A stretch of DNA of 64,000 bases from NCBI GenBank assembly GCA_014898425.1, contig RCSZ01000006.1, positions 496,001-560,000 of the forward strand, written 5' to 3'. How positions within the stretch are numbered: the stretch's first letter is position 1; each line of letters starts with the position of its first letter. The translations under genes were made by a program, and so were the position numbers. The notes beneath the pieces were generated by a model. It worked only from the letters and a program-made list of their open reading frames with translations, did no database searches and was not told where the DNA came from. The stretch comes from Botryotinia globosa. Lineage: Eukaryota; Ascomycota; Leotiomycetes; Helotiales; Sclerotiniaceae. This document shows positions 35,009 to 46,345 of the stretch, in pieces.

Positions 35009-36532
35009 TTAAACATAAAATCTATCATTCCATTCTCGCTCTCTTCTGTCTTCATCGTGTTCAGACTCGGTTTCCGGTGATGAGATTCGCTCGTCTCCGC
35101 GGATAGTACATTCTGAGTGCAGACTGCTGGTCTCGTGTGCCATCTCTGCTCGATTATCTGTTGGTGACACTCCGTTGGTCTCTGCCTGCATCCCGGTCTC
35201 TGTTTCTGCAAATATTTCCGGCGAGGAAATTGGTGACGGGACTTGCGAATCTAGGATAGTCTCGTCTTTAAAGATCTCGGGTGTGACAGAGCCAAAAGCC
35301 TCGAATCTGGATCTCTCGCTATATTCTTCTCTGGGAGACGGGATTTGGCTAGGAATTTGACTAGGCGGAGGCAACTCAAGTGGATCTAGGCTTCTTTCTA
35401 CGGCCTCTGGGCTAAAGGGCCTTACGCCTCGGGAGCGATTCAAAATCCTGGTGTCTCGCTCGGAGAACATTGATCCGCTATCTATATCACGATCTGCGAC
35501 TGCAGCTAGTGACTGGTAATGATTGTTGTCAACAAGGAGACTATCGCTACGCTTGTGGTTCACCTTTTTATGGGGCGCATCGGTAGCGGGCTGCGTGGCA
35601 TCTACAAGGATTGATTTTTGTGGCAGAATGCTGAAAATCTTAGATGGGCTACCATTCGAGTCTGTGTTCGTAGAAGGGGGTTCCGATGAGAAGAGATCCT
35701 GACCGTGTTCGAGCAGATCTTCTAGTCCACCTCCTGTCCAACCTTTTCGTGCAAGGGCTTCGAATATTTCCACCTCTGCGCGGACGAGAGAAGAACTAGC
35801 TTCGACCACCTTGGTGCTCACATCTTGACAATCTCTCAACAATGCTCTTGAATGTTCACCGTGTAGTGTTGTGAGACCGTCAAGCCTTGTAGTTAATTCC
35901 ACTAGATGTCCTCGGAACCCTCGCACGTCTCGCTTCCTCTGCTTGTGTAGTTTTAGCCCTTCCTTTTCCATTTTTTGTATTTCTTTGCTCCTGCTCTTCA
36001 CTTCCTTCCGATATGAGACCTCCTCTTCCTCTATTTGCCTACCCCAATTGTCTAGTTCATGCAGCAAAGGCAGCTCAAATGATCGATATACACATTCTGA
36101 AAGTATTTGCTGATGGTTCGCTATCAACTGGTGTACCCCACTAGCAGACATCAAGTTATCCCCCGTACAATTCCCCTTTGCAGTAAAGCTGTTGCTGAGA
36201 CTGCCACCAGGGGGAGCCAAGGCTTCGGATCTTGCTTCTTTTAATCGTGCACATGCTTCTAAAGCACTACCAAAAGCAGATGCAGACGAGCTTAGCTCTG
36301 CGAGTGCCAGTCGATAGCTTTTGGCGGTGCTGATGAGTTCGGAATAGGCGATTTGGGAAAGTTCTAGGTCGGCTTTCGTAAGGACGGCGTGGGGTGGGTG
36401 AGGAACTGGTGGAGGTGGAAGCGCAAGGGAAAATGTGGATGCGAGGGGAAGTGTGGAAGCATATGAATAAGTTGGAGATCCGGGGAGGGGACGTTGCGAG
36501 GGGGATCGTGGTCGAGATGTCGGTGGTGCCAT
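35009..36532 (-). CDS. IVY1: Ivy1-like I-BAR phospholipid-binding protein
   Basis: A single exon of 507 aa. After a Pro/Ser-rich leader, residues ~55-320 form a long helical region: LTKADLELSQIAYSELISTAKSYRLALAELSSSASAFGSALEACARLKEARSE, then a loop, then MSASGVHQLIANHQQILSECVYRSFELPLLHELDNW and a Lys/Glu coiled coil. This order matches fungal Ivy1 (Ypt7-interacting, vacuolar, inverted-BAR) proteins. The C-terminal 190 residues are disordered with Pro/Ser/Glu repeats. Ivy1 binds Rab7/Ypt7 and phosphoinositides at the vacuole and signals to TORC1; that role is inferred from family. The ATG at 36532 (MAPPTSRP) was chosen because the extension begins with TTG. It heads a divergent promoter with the thioesterase gene. 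Confidence 0.8.
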   Translation of the reverse strand: MAPPTSRPRSPSQRPLPGSPTYSYASTLPLASTFSLALPPPPVPHPPHAVLTKADLELSQIAYSELISTAKSYRLALAELSSSASAFGSALEACARLKEARSEALAPPGGSLSNSFTAKGNCTGDNLMSASGVHQLIANHQQILSECVYRSFELPLLHELDNWGRQIEEEEVSYRKEVKSRSKEIQKMEKEGLKLHKQRKRDVRGFRGHLVELTTRLDGLTTLHGEHSRALLRDCQDVSTKVVEASSSLVRAEVEIFEALARKGWTGGGLEDLLEHGQDLFSSEPPSTNTDSNGSPSKIFSILPQKSILVDATQPATDAPHKKVNHKRSDSLLVDNNHYQSLAAVADRDIDSGSMFSERDTRILNRSRGVRPFSPEAVERSLDPLELPPPSQIPSQIPSPREEYSERSRFEAFGSVTPEIFKDETILDSQVPSPISSPEIFAETETGMQAETNGVSPTDNRAEMAHETSSLHSECTIRGDERISSPETESEHDEDRREREWNDRFYV

Positions 36533-37244
36533 GATTATATCCGCTGTGTTTACAAATTCGAAGTGAGGCTTGAAGGGAATGGTTGGAGGTTCAGACACAT
36601 CCAAGTATGATGAGAGGTCTATAGAATATCGAGGCCACACAATAGAACCTTTCAACAATTCAAAATATTCTTAACATAATCATAATGTTTGAGAAGTTGT
36701 GCGCGTGTTGACAACCAATAATAAAACAAGATAGTTTTTGATAAAGATACCTAGGTATTGAGTATTAATATTCAAGATAAGAGACATGCAAGGATTTGCT
36801 CAACAGTGGGAGCAGGGGTTCTGGTGGTTCATGAAAGGATGAAAATCATCTTGAATTTGAGGAAAGGAAAGCTTTTGCGCAATTGCTTCAAAAGTTTCGA
36901 GACTTTCGTAAAATTACCTATTCTAGATGATGTAATTATATTGTAAGTTTTTATTGAAATTCAATGATATTCGAATTAATGGTGATTTTTCTCTCTCATT
37001 CAATTTTAGAAGAGTTTCAACTTAATAAACTGATTAGCGCGATAAGGCGGGGAGAGTAGAGCTCGGAGACTTTCTTTAATTGATTGCTAAATACAAACTT
37101 TCGAAAACTAACCTCCTCTCTAACTTTTTTTGATTTGCACATCTAAAAACAACCTTGGAATATAGAAGCACATCTTTGTGTATATCTTGATACTTCTGAA
37201 TACCTTCGTTCCATACAAGATCTGCAAAGGTCACAATTCATAAA
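36533..37244. other. Divergent promoter, IVY1-like / thioesterase
   Basis: 712 bp between start codons; no gene or clear motif recognised. Confidence 0.5.
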
Positions 37245-38150
37245 ATGTCTCCTCCATCAGCTCTCACTATCCCCGCAGTCACGAAACACACTGCAACTGT
37301 CATCATGGCTCATGGTCTTGGTGATAGTGGTGCCGGATGGGTTTCGCTCGCAGAGAACTGGCGTCGTCGCCAGAAGTTCCAAGAAGTCAAATTCATATTT
37401 CCAAATGCGCCTGCTATTCCGATCTCAGTTGTATGATAAGCCGACCATCTTCGAAGAAATATGCAAGCTAATGAATCATTCAGAACTTTGGCATGACCAT
37501 GCCAGGTTGGTATGATATCGTAAGACGCACTAATTCCGTTCGTTTTTGCATTTATAATTCAACTTTGTTTTGCAGAAGGATCTCGCTGACCACTATTGAT
37601 GCAGACAAACTTTAGTGATCTCCAGGCCGAGCAAGATGAGACTGGAATTCGACGTTCCCAAGCTTACTTTCATTCGCTCATCAAATCCGAAATAGAAGAT
37701 AGCAAGATTCCATCCAATCGCATTGTGCTCGGCGGTTTCTCCCAAGGAGGCGCAATGTCTATCTTCTCCGGCATTACATGTCCAACACAACTCGGAGGCA
37801 TCTTTGGTATGAGCTGTTATCTGTTGTTACACAACAAGCTTCGAGAGATTTTGGGCACAGATGGTAGCTTCAACAAGCAGACCAAGATCTGGATGGGTCA
37901 TGGAGATTCCGATCCTCTTGTTAAACCGGAATGGGGTATCAAGACGGCAGAGGTGCTACGTGATGAAGGCTTTGATGTTCAATTGAAAATGTATCCGTAA
38001 GTGCATCCCTAAGATTTGTTATTTAATAAGGTTTTATGCTAACTCCATCAAAGAGGTCTCGAGCATTCAGCCGATGTTTCGGAGATTGATGATCTTGAAC
38101 AGTACCTCACCGGTAGAATTCCACCAATTGGGGATAAAGAGAGTCTATGA
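37245..38150 (+). CDS. Acyl-protein thioesterase 1 (alpha/beta hydrolase), displaced acceptor
   Basis: Proposed exons 37245-37430, 37484-37519, 37605-37996 and 38054-38150 encode 236 aa. The catalytic triad is complete: Ser in GGFSQGG, Asp in HGDSDPLV and His in GLEHSADVSEID. IMAHGLGDSGAGW near the N-terminus and NFGMTMPGWYDI are also conserved. APT1 removes palmitate from cytosolic and membrane proteins. The expected third-exon acceptor (AG ending 37575) opens into a frame with a TGA after eight codons. Codons matching the family (KDLAD, TIDADK) lie in two different frames there. The next AG, ending 37604, restores the downstream frame at the cost of about ten surface-loop residues. Either that acceptor is used or the gene carries two 1-nt lesions. 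Confidence 0.8.
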
Positions 38151-38666
38151 CTAGAAGAAGGCGATCTCAAAAGTCCTTTCAATCTAGCGGTGCTAGTGTG
38201 CTTCTTCCTGGTAACATTCATGGCTTGGCGCTGGTTGCAGAGAAGGGGAAATGATGGGAGGGGAGATACCAGGAGAGAATGATTTCAATCAAGATTTTCC
38301 GATTCGGAACTTGAATAGATTACCAATACAGCCGCGGGACGGTATTTAATAGCTAGAGTGTTTTGAAATTTGCTTAGCGTGTCAAATGCAATATCTCTCT
38401 TTCCTCGAATCTTCAAGTGGCGACTCTGCTTCAAAACCTTTCTGTACAATGTGTATGGTGATTACAGTATACTTTGGTTGTTATTGTGTCGTTCTAATTT
38501 CCATTCAAGCTCAACTGCTAAGACAAAGGACTCTGTTTTGGGAAAGCCGACTTTTCTTTGATGTTGGAGACCCTTGGCACATTGATGCTCCGAAAACTAT
38601 TTCCTGAGCTTCGAGTTCGGTGAATAATATTGTCCCTAGAATGTATTGACTAGACACTAAAACATA
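38151..38666. other. Intergenic
   Basis: Nothing recognised beyond UTR sequence. Confidence 0.5.
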
Positions 38667-40082
38667 ATGGCACAACCTGGAACACTTGCATTTGACACAG
38701 CTGCAGTGATATACATCAAAGCCCTCCGGAGGAAGAACATAACTATTCGCCGCAATAAATGGAGAGCTGACCCTGGTTTTAGTCATGATAATCACGATTT
38801 TCAGGGGCACATTGCAACCGGTGGATTCGGTGTTGTTTTAAAGGTCACTAATTCAGAAACGAAAAAGCCCTATGCCTTGAAGCTCCAGTGGAACCTCGGC
38901 AGATTCGAATTGGAACTTCCAGAAGGTGCTCTTGTACCACCTCTCACGCCCAGCAGCGAAGCTACCAAGAGTTCTTCTCAATCGGTCGAAAGACTCAGTC
39001 TCCGTGCTAAGCGGGATTCTGAAACGAGAATGTATCTCCGCTTCATCAGAGGTGGACATCCGCACATATGCAATCTCGAAGCATTCGTTCAATACGTACC
39101 TGAATACGGCTACGATAAACCGGTTTTGGGACTCTATTTCGAATACTGCGACGCGGGCAGCTTAACGAGCTTGGTGAAAGCATTTCGCAGTCATCGTGTT
39201 AAACCACCAGAGTTACTTATCTGGCAGATCTTCTATGAATTGGTTAGCGCGGTTGCGTTTCTGCATAATGAACATCCGGATTATAATATGAAGAGTGAAC
39301 ATAAGGGGCGCGATGTGATTTTTCAGAATGATATGCAATCCGGGAATGTATTTTTGCAATGGGGATCGGATCGCGAAAACGGATATCCGCATGTGAAAAT
39401 TGGGGATTTTGGGGTCGCGTTTACGGAGCCGCCGGGGGGTCATGTTCCCAATCTCGAGGAATATGATGAGCCGGATCCCGAGGATGATGAGTGGGAACCG
39501 CATGATAGGAAAAAGAAGGGCGAGGTTTGGTGGTTGACTGCCGTGGTGTATGAGTTAGCGCGTACTGGCGTCATTCTTGGGACTCTGGATAAGGAGAGAG
39601 GGAAATTGCTGGATGTGCATCCGATTGAGAGTCATCTGAGTCAGGATCTGGATCAAATGCTTAGAGGAACGCTAACGGCTGGAGTCGATGAAAGACTTTT
39701 CTCTGGAGAACTTTATCACAAGCTTAAAGGGGCTTATGAGGACCGGGTAGGCTTAATGTATAGAAAACTGCCTGATTGGGCGGGAGAGGAGGTTTTGCAG
39801 CATACGTTTGATGAAAACCGGATGAAAAATCTGGATGAAGGCGCACTCGAGGTGGAAATGGCGGAGAAGGAACATGCAGATGCCATCAAGAAAATTGAAG
39901 ACGATATGATGGAAGCATGGATAGAGGCCCACGATACAGATGAGCTAGAGAAGCTTGATGAGGAGGGAGTTGTGGAAGAGATGACGATTCAGTTCCATGA
40001 GCAAGCGGTGCGAGAAGTAGAAGAGAAGCGGTTAAAAGCATTAGCTGGAGCTGGAGCTGGAGCTGGAGCCGAAGAAAATTAA
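38667..40082 (+). CDS. Atypical protein kinase-like protein
   Basis: A single exon of 471 aa. The Gly-rich loop IATGGFGVVLKV and the lysine in YALKLQ mark the N-lobe. GLYFEYCDAGSLTSLV is the hinge region and QIFYELVSAVAFLHNEH the E-helix. At the catalytic loop, HRDLKPxN is replaced by FQNDMQSGNVFL: the Asp and Asn remain but the His/Arg and Lys are lost. VKIGDFGVAF keeps DFG. The APE region is not clear; EVWWLTAVVYELA fits the DxWxxG segment loosely. The C-terminal 100 residues are a charged coiled-coil with an AGAGAGAGA tail. Activity is uncertain, but loss is not as complete as in the homologue at 18230-20097. Such divergent kinases are common, often expanded, in filamentous ascomycetes. 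No function can be assigned. Confidence 0.8.
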   Translation: MAQPGTLAFDTAAVIYIKALRRKNITIRRNKWRADPGFSHDNHDFQGHIATGGFGVVLKVTNSETKKPYALKLQWNLGRFELELPEGALVPPLTPSSEATKSSSQSVERLSLRAKRDSETRMYLRFIRGGHPHICNLEAFVQYVPEYGYDKPVLGLYFEYCDAGSLTSLVKAFRSHRVKPPELLIWQIFYELVSAVAFLHNEHPDYNMKSEHKGRDVIFQNDMQSGNVFLQWGSDRENGYPHVKIGDFGVAFTEPPGGHVPNLEEYDEPDPEDDEWEPHDRKKKGEVWWLTAVVYELARTGVILGTLDKERGKLLDVHPIESHLSQDLDQMLRGTLTAGVDERLFSGELYHKLKGAYEDRVGLMYRKLPDWAGEEVLQHTFDENRMKNLDEGALEVEMAEKEHADAIKKIEDDMMEAWIEAHDTDELEKLDEEGVVEEMTIQFHEQAVREVEEKRLKALAGAGAGAGAEEN

Positions 40083-40983
40083 TTTCAATGATTGTACTTT
40101 AAGAACATCCTAGAACAATTGGCACAGCGATGGAAGTCATGTAATTTTTAGGCTACATCTGCCTCTCTTCAGGGGGTTTCAATCGTAATTCATTGATTTT
40201 ACGACCAAAGGAGATTCACAAACAGGCTTCTTGAAGGCCTCGATTGGAAAACTGTTTGACGGGCTTTCAGTATTGGGAAAATTGGTTGATTTGGTTCATG
40301 CGATGAACTTTTTCGAGTAGAGATGATTCTCACTTGCTCTTCAAGACTCAAAATCGGCTTATTAAGTAAAGTACAATTGCAGATTGAGGATCTATCATCC
40401 ACGAACTACACTTCATAGTACTGGATGCTTCACAAGCAGGTAGTACCCTAAAAGGAGCAATTAGCTATGGTCATATTGGACCCCTGGACGCATTTGTGCT
40501 TGACATAACACCACTCCCTCCGCCTTCTTTAATTAATTATGAAAACGTATCTCAGAATACTATACTCTGGAAAACCGTAACCCATCCAACTCCTCGGGTT
40601 GAAATAAGCAAACTCAGAAGGGAAAAATTATCAATTAATTAATACTCGTATATACAAAGATTCTTGCGCCTGGATATCTCCCACTATGTCTAGTGATCTT
40701 ACATTCCCGTACTCTATTCATGATCGAGCTTTCGATTATATACCTGAGAGTGTCCTCGGCCAATCACTTGAGCAAAAACCTCGTTTGTTGCTGTACCTAG
40801 GTGCCTATACCAAGTCGTCTCTTCGTGAAAAGTCGAGTAAGATTTGTGATTCCTGATTGTGTTCGATATCCATGAGAATTCCGGAAATTATATAGTAGAT
40901 AAAAACAATTGCTGAATGTTGCATCCCAAAGTCAAACCTAACCAGAGGAAAATCCTCCACATTAAAGTCATTATCCGAGGTGT
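40083..40983. other. Convergent intergenic region
   Basis: Lies between two convergent genes. No gene recognised; short ORFs here have no features. Confidence 0.5.
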
Positions 40984-42126
40984 CTAGGCGTACAAAACGT
41001 AGCTTGCCAAAACTAGAAGACATACGGTACTAATTGAAGGGTTATGTAAACCTCGGCCGGAAGCTGATTTGGAAGAGGCCATGCTACTACTGATGCCCAT
41101 AGTTGTGCTGGTGGTTTGGTTACTAGTGGAGCTTGCGCTGGGACTGCCGACGGTACTTGTACCCGTACTAGCTGCAACCGCCGTCTGAAGAGCTAGCGTG
41201 ACATTCGTAGAAATTGGAGAATCTATCCACCCATTCTTCTGTACTTGCTGAATTCCAGCGAACCATGCTTTCGCCATTTGCTGGTATCCATAATCTGTTG
41301 GATGAAGTCCATCTACCAAGTCATTCACAGTGACATAGTCCATCATGTTGACTGTGAAAATCTTTTGACCAGCGGAAACTTTGGATGCAACGATATCGGG
41401 TATCTTGGAGTTGAAAGCGACCATTGCGTCATCTACAGTAGTATTTGAAGCGGGGGTAAGCTGAGCAACTATGAGAGTAACATTCGGAACTGCAGAAGTA
41501 ATCTCATCGATGAGTCCACTGAGTCGATCTGGAGCTGTGGTGACATTGTCGAAATTGTTCATGTCGTTCGTACCAGCCATAAGCAAAACCAGATTTGGAT
41601 CCTCGGGAAGAGATAGCTTCGCAAATTCGGCAATTTCGGAAATAACGGCTCCTGGATGACCCTCATTGAAATTGTCACTCATGTTGCCTGCTCGAACCGA
41701 GCCCACATATTGAACAGTGTTTCCAGCAGATGTGAGTAGATTACGAAGGCCGAGGCGAAAGCCATTCCCATCACTAGATAAGAAGCCGTAAGTTATCGAG
41801 TTACCGAGAGGTTGCTTCGATAGTCAGCATGCGTAGTGATTAGAGACAAAGAAACCAAAGACTCGAGTCGAAATTGTCTGCACCATGACCAGGATCTTAA
41901 ACAAGGGGCTTACAATTCTAAGGCTGTTGCTAGATCTCGTGACATTAGATATCGTGTCATTGGATCTCGTGCTATTGTACCCGCGAGTGTTTACATTGGG
42001 AAATATCAAGGCTATATAAGCGTTAGTCAGAGATAAATGAAACTGGGTGTCGATGCAGATAAACATACCATTAGTGCATGAAAGTAAAATGCCAATGCAT
42101 ATATTAGCATAAAGAAGGAAATGCAT
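40984..42126 (-). CDS. Secreted SGNH/GDSL esterase, probable GPI anchor
   Basis: Three exons, 42126-42069, 42011-41914 and 41814-40984, encode 328 aa. The N-terminus MHFLLYANICIGILLSCTN is a signal peptide. Block I is LRIQPLGNSITYGF (nucleophile Ser, GNS replacing GDS), block III is MAGTNDMNN, and block V is DGLHPTDYGY with the catalytic Asp and His. This set is typical of SGNH hydrolases related to CE3 acetyl xylan esterases, which deacetylate plant polysaccharides. After the catalytic domain comes a Ser/Thr-rich spacer, then a hydrophobic C-terminus (STVCLLVLASYVLYA), which fits GPI attachment to the wall or membrane. An Asn/Ser/Thr-rich segment follows the signal peptide. The substrate is inference. 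Confidence 0.87.
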
Positions 42127-43694
42127 CTGTACCGCAGATGTAACAAAACGAGATGAGGAAATGGGGAAACCATCGTCACTTTCGATGGGGTACCACTGTC
42201 TTTATGTGTGGTGACAACGACGCTGGGGGACATTTTTTTCAACGAGGTGTGTTCCATATCATCTATACGTATTGCGCAGCCTAGATGCAGTCAAACATTC
42301 AAACAGGGGTGGATTGATCAGACGGCCAACTGAAGGTCTTAACGCTAGAGCAGATGTGAAGCTATTGTAACCTTCACGGATAAAAGGTGTCCCATCTCGT
42401 GAGGATCATTCTGCCTCTCGTGAACGCCGCTGTGACCGAAATAAATCTATGGTCATAAAGTACAAGCCCATGCTTGAAGTGATTGCTGACATCTAAAGCG
42501 CGTAAAAGAGGCTATGGTTTGACGTAAGCATCAAACGTCGTCTCATTAGAAACACCGAGCACTTGTGCGGATTTTCTCCGTAGAAGTTTCCACAGATTTC
42601 GTAGACAAATTTCAACGGTCGGGCGTTTCCGAATAAACACGAAGCCTGCATCCATCCATGGAAGAGCACAGGGTGCGTCGTGCTGACACACAACGCAGGC
42701 CTCTTCCAAAGGGCAAAAGGGCGGATTTCTCTTCAATTTTTGGCATTTTGAGAATTGCTGATTAAGAAAAAATGGATCAAAAAAGTGCCAAGAATTTTCG
42801 AGTGAACAGTGGGACTTCCACCTACCTCCCCCCAAAAGCGCTCTTATTATTGTTTTTCAAAAGATCTCTCCTCATACTTTGGAAAAGACAATAGTATTTT
42901 TTGATCAGTGAAGAGCTTGGATTAGACTAAAATTGCTGACACTACCAAGACCACAGGTGATGTAGCCTTCGAGCGTGACGCGAGTGAAGCCGGGGCCTTT
43001 TTACATAACTATCACGTGGGTTACCCGGACATTGTGCTTGGAGAATGAAATTCAATGTTGTAAAGCTTGGAAAAAATTCAGAATATAACTAACACAAAAA
43101 TACCACACAATCTATTCTATTGAAACTTTCTATCTACTCTATTCGATAAGCTCTCTGGAAGAAAATTTGTTTCAAAGTCAGTTCAACTAAATGCCCCCCC
43201 CGCATGCATCGTCGTCCATTGTCCTTCATCTATCGTGATTCGAAACCCTTCACCCGCCCTCGGACCTTTTCGAAACACGTCAAGATGGTTCTTCCAAATT
43301 GAATTGCGTATGAACTTTCTTTCTCGTTCGCATCTATGGTAATAAGATGAGACATCCCTCATAACCACCGAGTCGAGGCATACGCGTAGCATAGAATGCC
43401 TATCCCAGAGGTAGGTTGGGATACGATAGCTTTCGACGTCTGGAAGTACGCTCCATTGAGCGACGATTGTATCTCTCGGACATGACGTGCGTTGGTATTC
43501 ATCGGAAGGTGTACCGCAGAATTGATCCGAAATACAGTGTTTGTGTTGAGATGCGGAGAAGAATCCAATATTTGAAGTCCCAGTGTTCTCATCCTTCACA
43601 GTCGTCCGATGGTTGAAAGTTCCGGTATGGATAGAGGTTTGCCATAATAAGCGAAATAAGACAAAATTTCATCGAAATATCCACGTCACCCCCT
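42127..43694. other. Intergenic with non-gene ORFs
   Basis: Minus-strand ORFs at 42493-42835 and 43183-43599 are open but have no ATG start, domain or convincing splice partners. No gene is called. Confidence 0.45.
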
Positions 43695-44576
43695 TCATCT
43701 CTGAAGCAAAGCATACGACTTGCAATCACACTCAGTTGTCTTGGCAGGATTACACCGATCCATCACCTCCCTTGCCAACTGATTCAAAAACCCCTGAACG
43801 GTATCCAAGAACTCTTCTCTCTGTACCAGAAACGAGCCCGAGACACTTCGATTGGAACTTGAAATGTCTTTATCCGATACTCTCCTGACGACGAATTGAT
43901 TTAGGCGACGGAGGTTCCTTCGTAATGGATACAGATTCTTCTCCAACATTTTTCGAAGATCAGTAGAATTCCCCCTATTCGATTGAAAACATTGTAAGCT
44001 AAAGGAGAGACCAATTTGTAATCGACGCAAGTGTCCATTTGCGCAGCTAGTCTCCACACAAGATTTCAAGATGTTGGCAATCTTTGTGTGAGAGTAGCTA
44101 TTGATTTGAATCGTGAGATCCAGGGTGTGTACGTATTGAAAAGCTGGGGGCGGTTTTATGAATGTGTAGCCCAAGAATCGAATACCATAGTTGCTGATTG
44201 ATGTCCGATAAGGTAGGAAACAATAAAGCTCGTTCAAGACTTCTCGATAGATCATTTGGTTTGTGTGGAGGATCGGCGGTGAGTAGAGTTTGTGCTCTTC
44301 GCAGCGAGATTTCGGGTGGTTTGGATCCCAAGCCGATGTCCAGTCGAAGTCTGCCGAAGGGTCAATTGAAGGAATTAGGATTCGGTAGATCATTAGCCTA
44401 ATCTCGAATGGGCATTTGAGGATGGGAGGGATCCCGCTTCGGGTAGAGGTGATTGAATCCGCAGACATGTTGATATCTCTTTTGTGTTTCTTGGAAACGA
44501 CTTCGTCGAAGTTGTAGAAACGTGAGTGGGATTGATTCTCATATATCAGAACTGGGTCGTACATTGTCATTATCAT
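43695..44576 (-). CDS. 2EXR/F-box-like hypothetical protein
   Basis: A single exon of 293 aa. IPPILKCPFEIRLMIYRILI followed by SPPILHTNQMIYREVLNELYCFLP is the pattern of fungal 2EXR/F-box-like proteins (short leucine-rich start, then an H-x-N-x-x-I-x-x-E segment). The remaining sequence is helical and basic with no known domain. The first ATG (MIMTMYDPV) is at 44576; a later ATG at MSADSITSTR may be the true start, since the domain begins just after it. It is a second member of this fold in the window, unrelated in detail to 15975-17045. Function unknown. Confidence 0.65.
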   Translation of the reverse strand: MIMTMYDPVLIYENQSHSRFYNFDEVVSKKHKRDINMSADSITSTRSGIPPILKCPFEIRLMIYRILIPSIDPSADFDWTSAWDPNHPKSRCEEHKLYSPPILHTNQMIYREVLNELYCFLPYRTSISNYGIRFLGYTFIKPPPAFQYVHTLDLTIQINSYSHTKIANILKSCVETSCANGHLRRLQIGLSFSLQCFQSNRGNSTDLRKMLEKNLYPLRRNLRRLNQFVVRRVSDKDISSSNRSVSGSFLVQREEFLDTVQGFLNQLAREVMDRCNPAKTTECDCKSYALLQR

Positions 44577-45148
44577 GGTTATGCATGTATGACGACTGAC
44601 TCGATCCGCTGCTCCACCGAAACTTTGGTGATTACCGGTGAGTCTCCGTGGTGGAATGATGAGTGGCCGTATTGTTAGTAAGGTGGAGAGATGTTTCCCG
44701 CCCAGTCGTAAAACGGGAGGGATCTACCACCCCCGTTACATTGAACAGCTCAACTTACTGGATTTGACTTGCTTTGCATGTCAAATCAAAACCTATCCAC
44801 TCCATTTCATGATAACGATCTTCAGTGCTGCACGTGATTCGCATGTGAAGAGAATGATCTTTTCAATCATCGTTGATACGAGATACTAATCGTCCAGTCT
44901 TCTCATGTCCGTGATTAGATTGGGCATCTGTAACAGATCTTCAATCAATTGATCAAGAAAATCCGAATGACTTGCCAAAATACCTGAGGGTTGAGCTCCT
45001 TCATATCAGCACGTTTCATGTTGTGTTTCATCCCAAATTTCTCATCTGTCGTCTCGCTGTCATCAATTTCGAAAACTCCCTCGCATCCCAACTTCACTAT
45101 TCACGAATTCCATTCGACAATAACGTCCCGATATCAATCCTCCTCGAA
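44577..45148. other. Divergent promoter region
   Basis: Lies between the 2EXR-like (minus) and MYND (plus) genes. No element recognised. Confidence 0.5.
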
Positions 45149-45933
45149 ATGTCCCCCGACTTCCCCAACCTCCTCTCCCCCGCCTTCCTAACGTTCTCCA
45201 CCTGTCCTCTCAACCCCACCGTTGATCCCTCCTCCACTGTATCTCCTAATGAGACTTCACCCGGGGGCTCCCGAAAAGCATATCTTTTAGCAACCATTTC
45301 CCAGAATATGACGCTCTCCACCACACCAACTTTTATTTGTACAGATTCTGCTAGCGCATCGTTCGCGCTAACAATTATTCTTGAGGCGCCATTGACGCCT
45401 GCACAATTGGAGGGAAGTGGAGATGGGAATGATTTTGATATCAAGAAATTGAAGAAAGGACACACAGTTGTGGTGCCGAACCCGAGGACGCATGGGGTCA
45501 GAGAAGGAAAACAAGGATATATCAGGTGTGTGTGGGCTGATCTTACTGTGAGTTATTTTTGCGTTCTTCAGACCTGATTCAAGGCTGATGAAGAATCGCA
45601 GATCATACCATCCTCTTTGGATAAACTGTTAGGAATGAGTGAGAGGGTTATTAAAGCTCGTGAAAGTTTCGAAGAAGACAGCCGAGGGGATCTGGTGACA
45701 TGTCAATCATGTGAGAGGAAAGATAGTGAGGAGCAACTTTCGAGATGTAAAGGTTGCAGCGAAGTTTGGTATTGTGGCAAGGTATGTTTTCCTGTCTGGA
45801 AAGGTGACCCTTTGAATTGTTGATGGGCTGACTAGGAATACAGGAATGTCAAACTAAGGGATGGAATAAACAGGGCCACAAGAGTGAGTGCAAGGTTCTG
45901 AAAATGGTGCGCGGCATGAATTTAAACGATTAG
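45149..45933 (+). CDS. MYND zinc-finger protein
   Basis: Three exons, 45149-45547, 45602-45781 and 45844-45933, encode 222 aa. The C-terminal MYND finger is complete: CQSCERKDSEEQLSRCKGCSEVWYCGK, joined across the second intron to ECQTKGWNKQGHKSECKVL, giving C-x2-C, C-x2-C, YC-x3-C, H-x3-C in the right order. MYND fingers bind Pro-rich peptides and recruit partners. The N-terminal 130 residues (FPNLLSPAFLTFSTCPLNP, KAYLLATISQNMTLS, FALTIILEAPLTPAQLE) look like a folded beta-rich domain of unknown family. The ATG at 45149 is the first in a frame that is open further upstream. Unlike the MYND copy at 20914-22008, this one has no lesions. Confidence 0.8.
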
Positions 45934-46345
45934 ATGATGCAGTGCAAGAGGGCTTTGGTGCTCAGTAATTAAGAAAAGCTGTAATAATTGTAAAGGTCAC
46001 TGCATTCTATCTAATAGGCCACATTCCAGGTACAAAAGACAATTTAACATAACAAAGCCATAATAAAAGACAAAAAGTATAAGGAAAAACAATAGGAAAA
46101 ACATATCAAGTGTTTCCGTTCTCCTCCTTCCTCCTCTATCTTTGTGTTTTGATTTATTGGAAGAGTAACGCAAGTTCAAATATGATGAAATAAATAAGAA
46201 ACGAAACATCAAAGAGAGACTCAAGTGAGTAACAAATCGAACAACGAGACAAAACAAACATTAAAAACAATTTGTCCCAGACAGCCGTCAACATTCGAGT
46301 GTTCTTGAGAATAAAAATAAAAAGTCAATCCCCACATCATCACAT
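45934..46345. other. Convergent 3' flanks
   Basis: AT-rich, lying between the ends of the MYND and C2H2 genes. Nothing else recognised. Confidence 0.5.

Noticed and set aside
43183..43599. 139-codon minus-strand ORF
   Set aside because: It begins with GTG, has no domain, and could not be spliced in frame to the 2EXR-like gene upstream.
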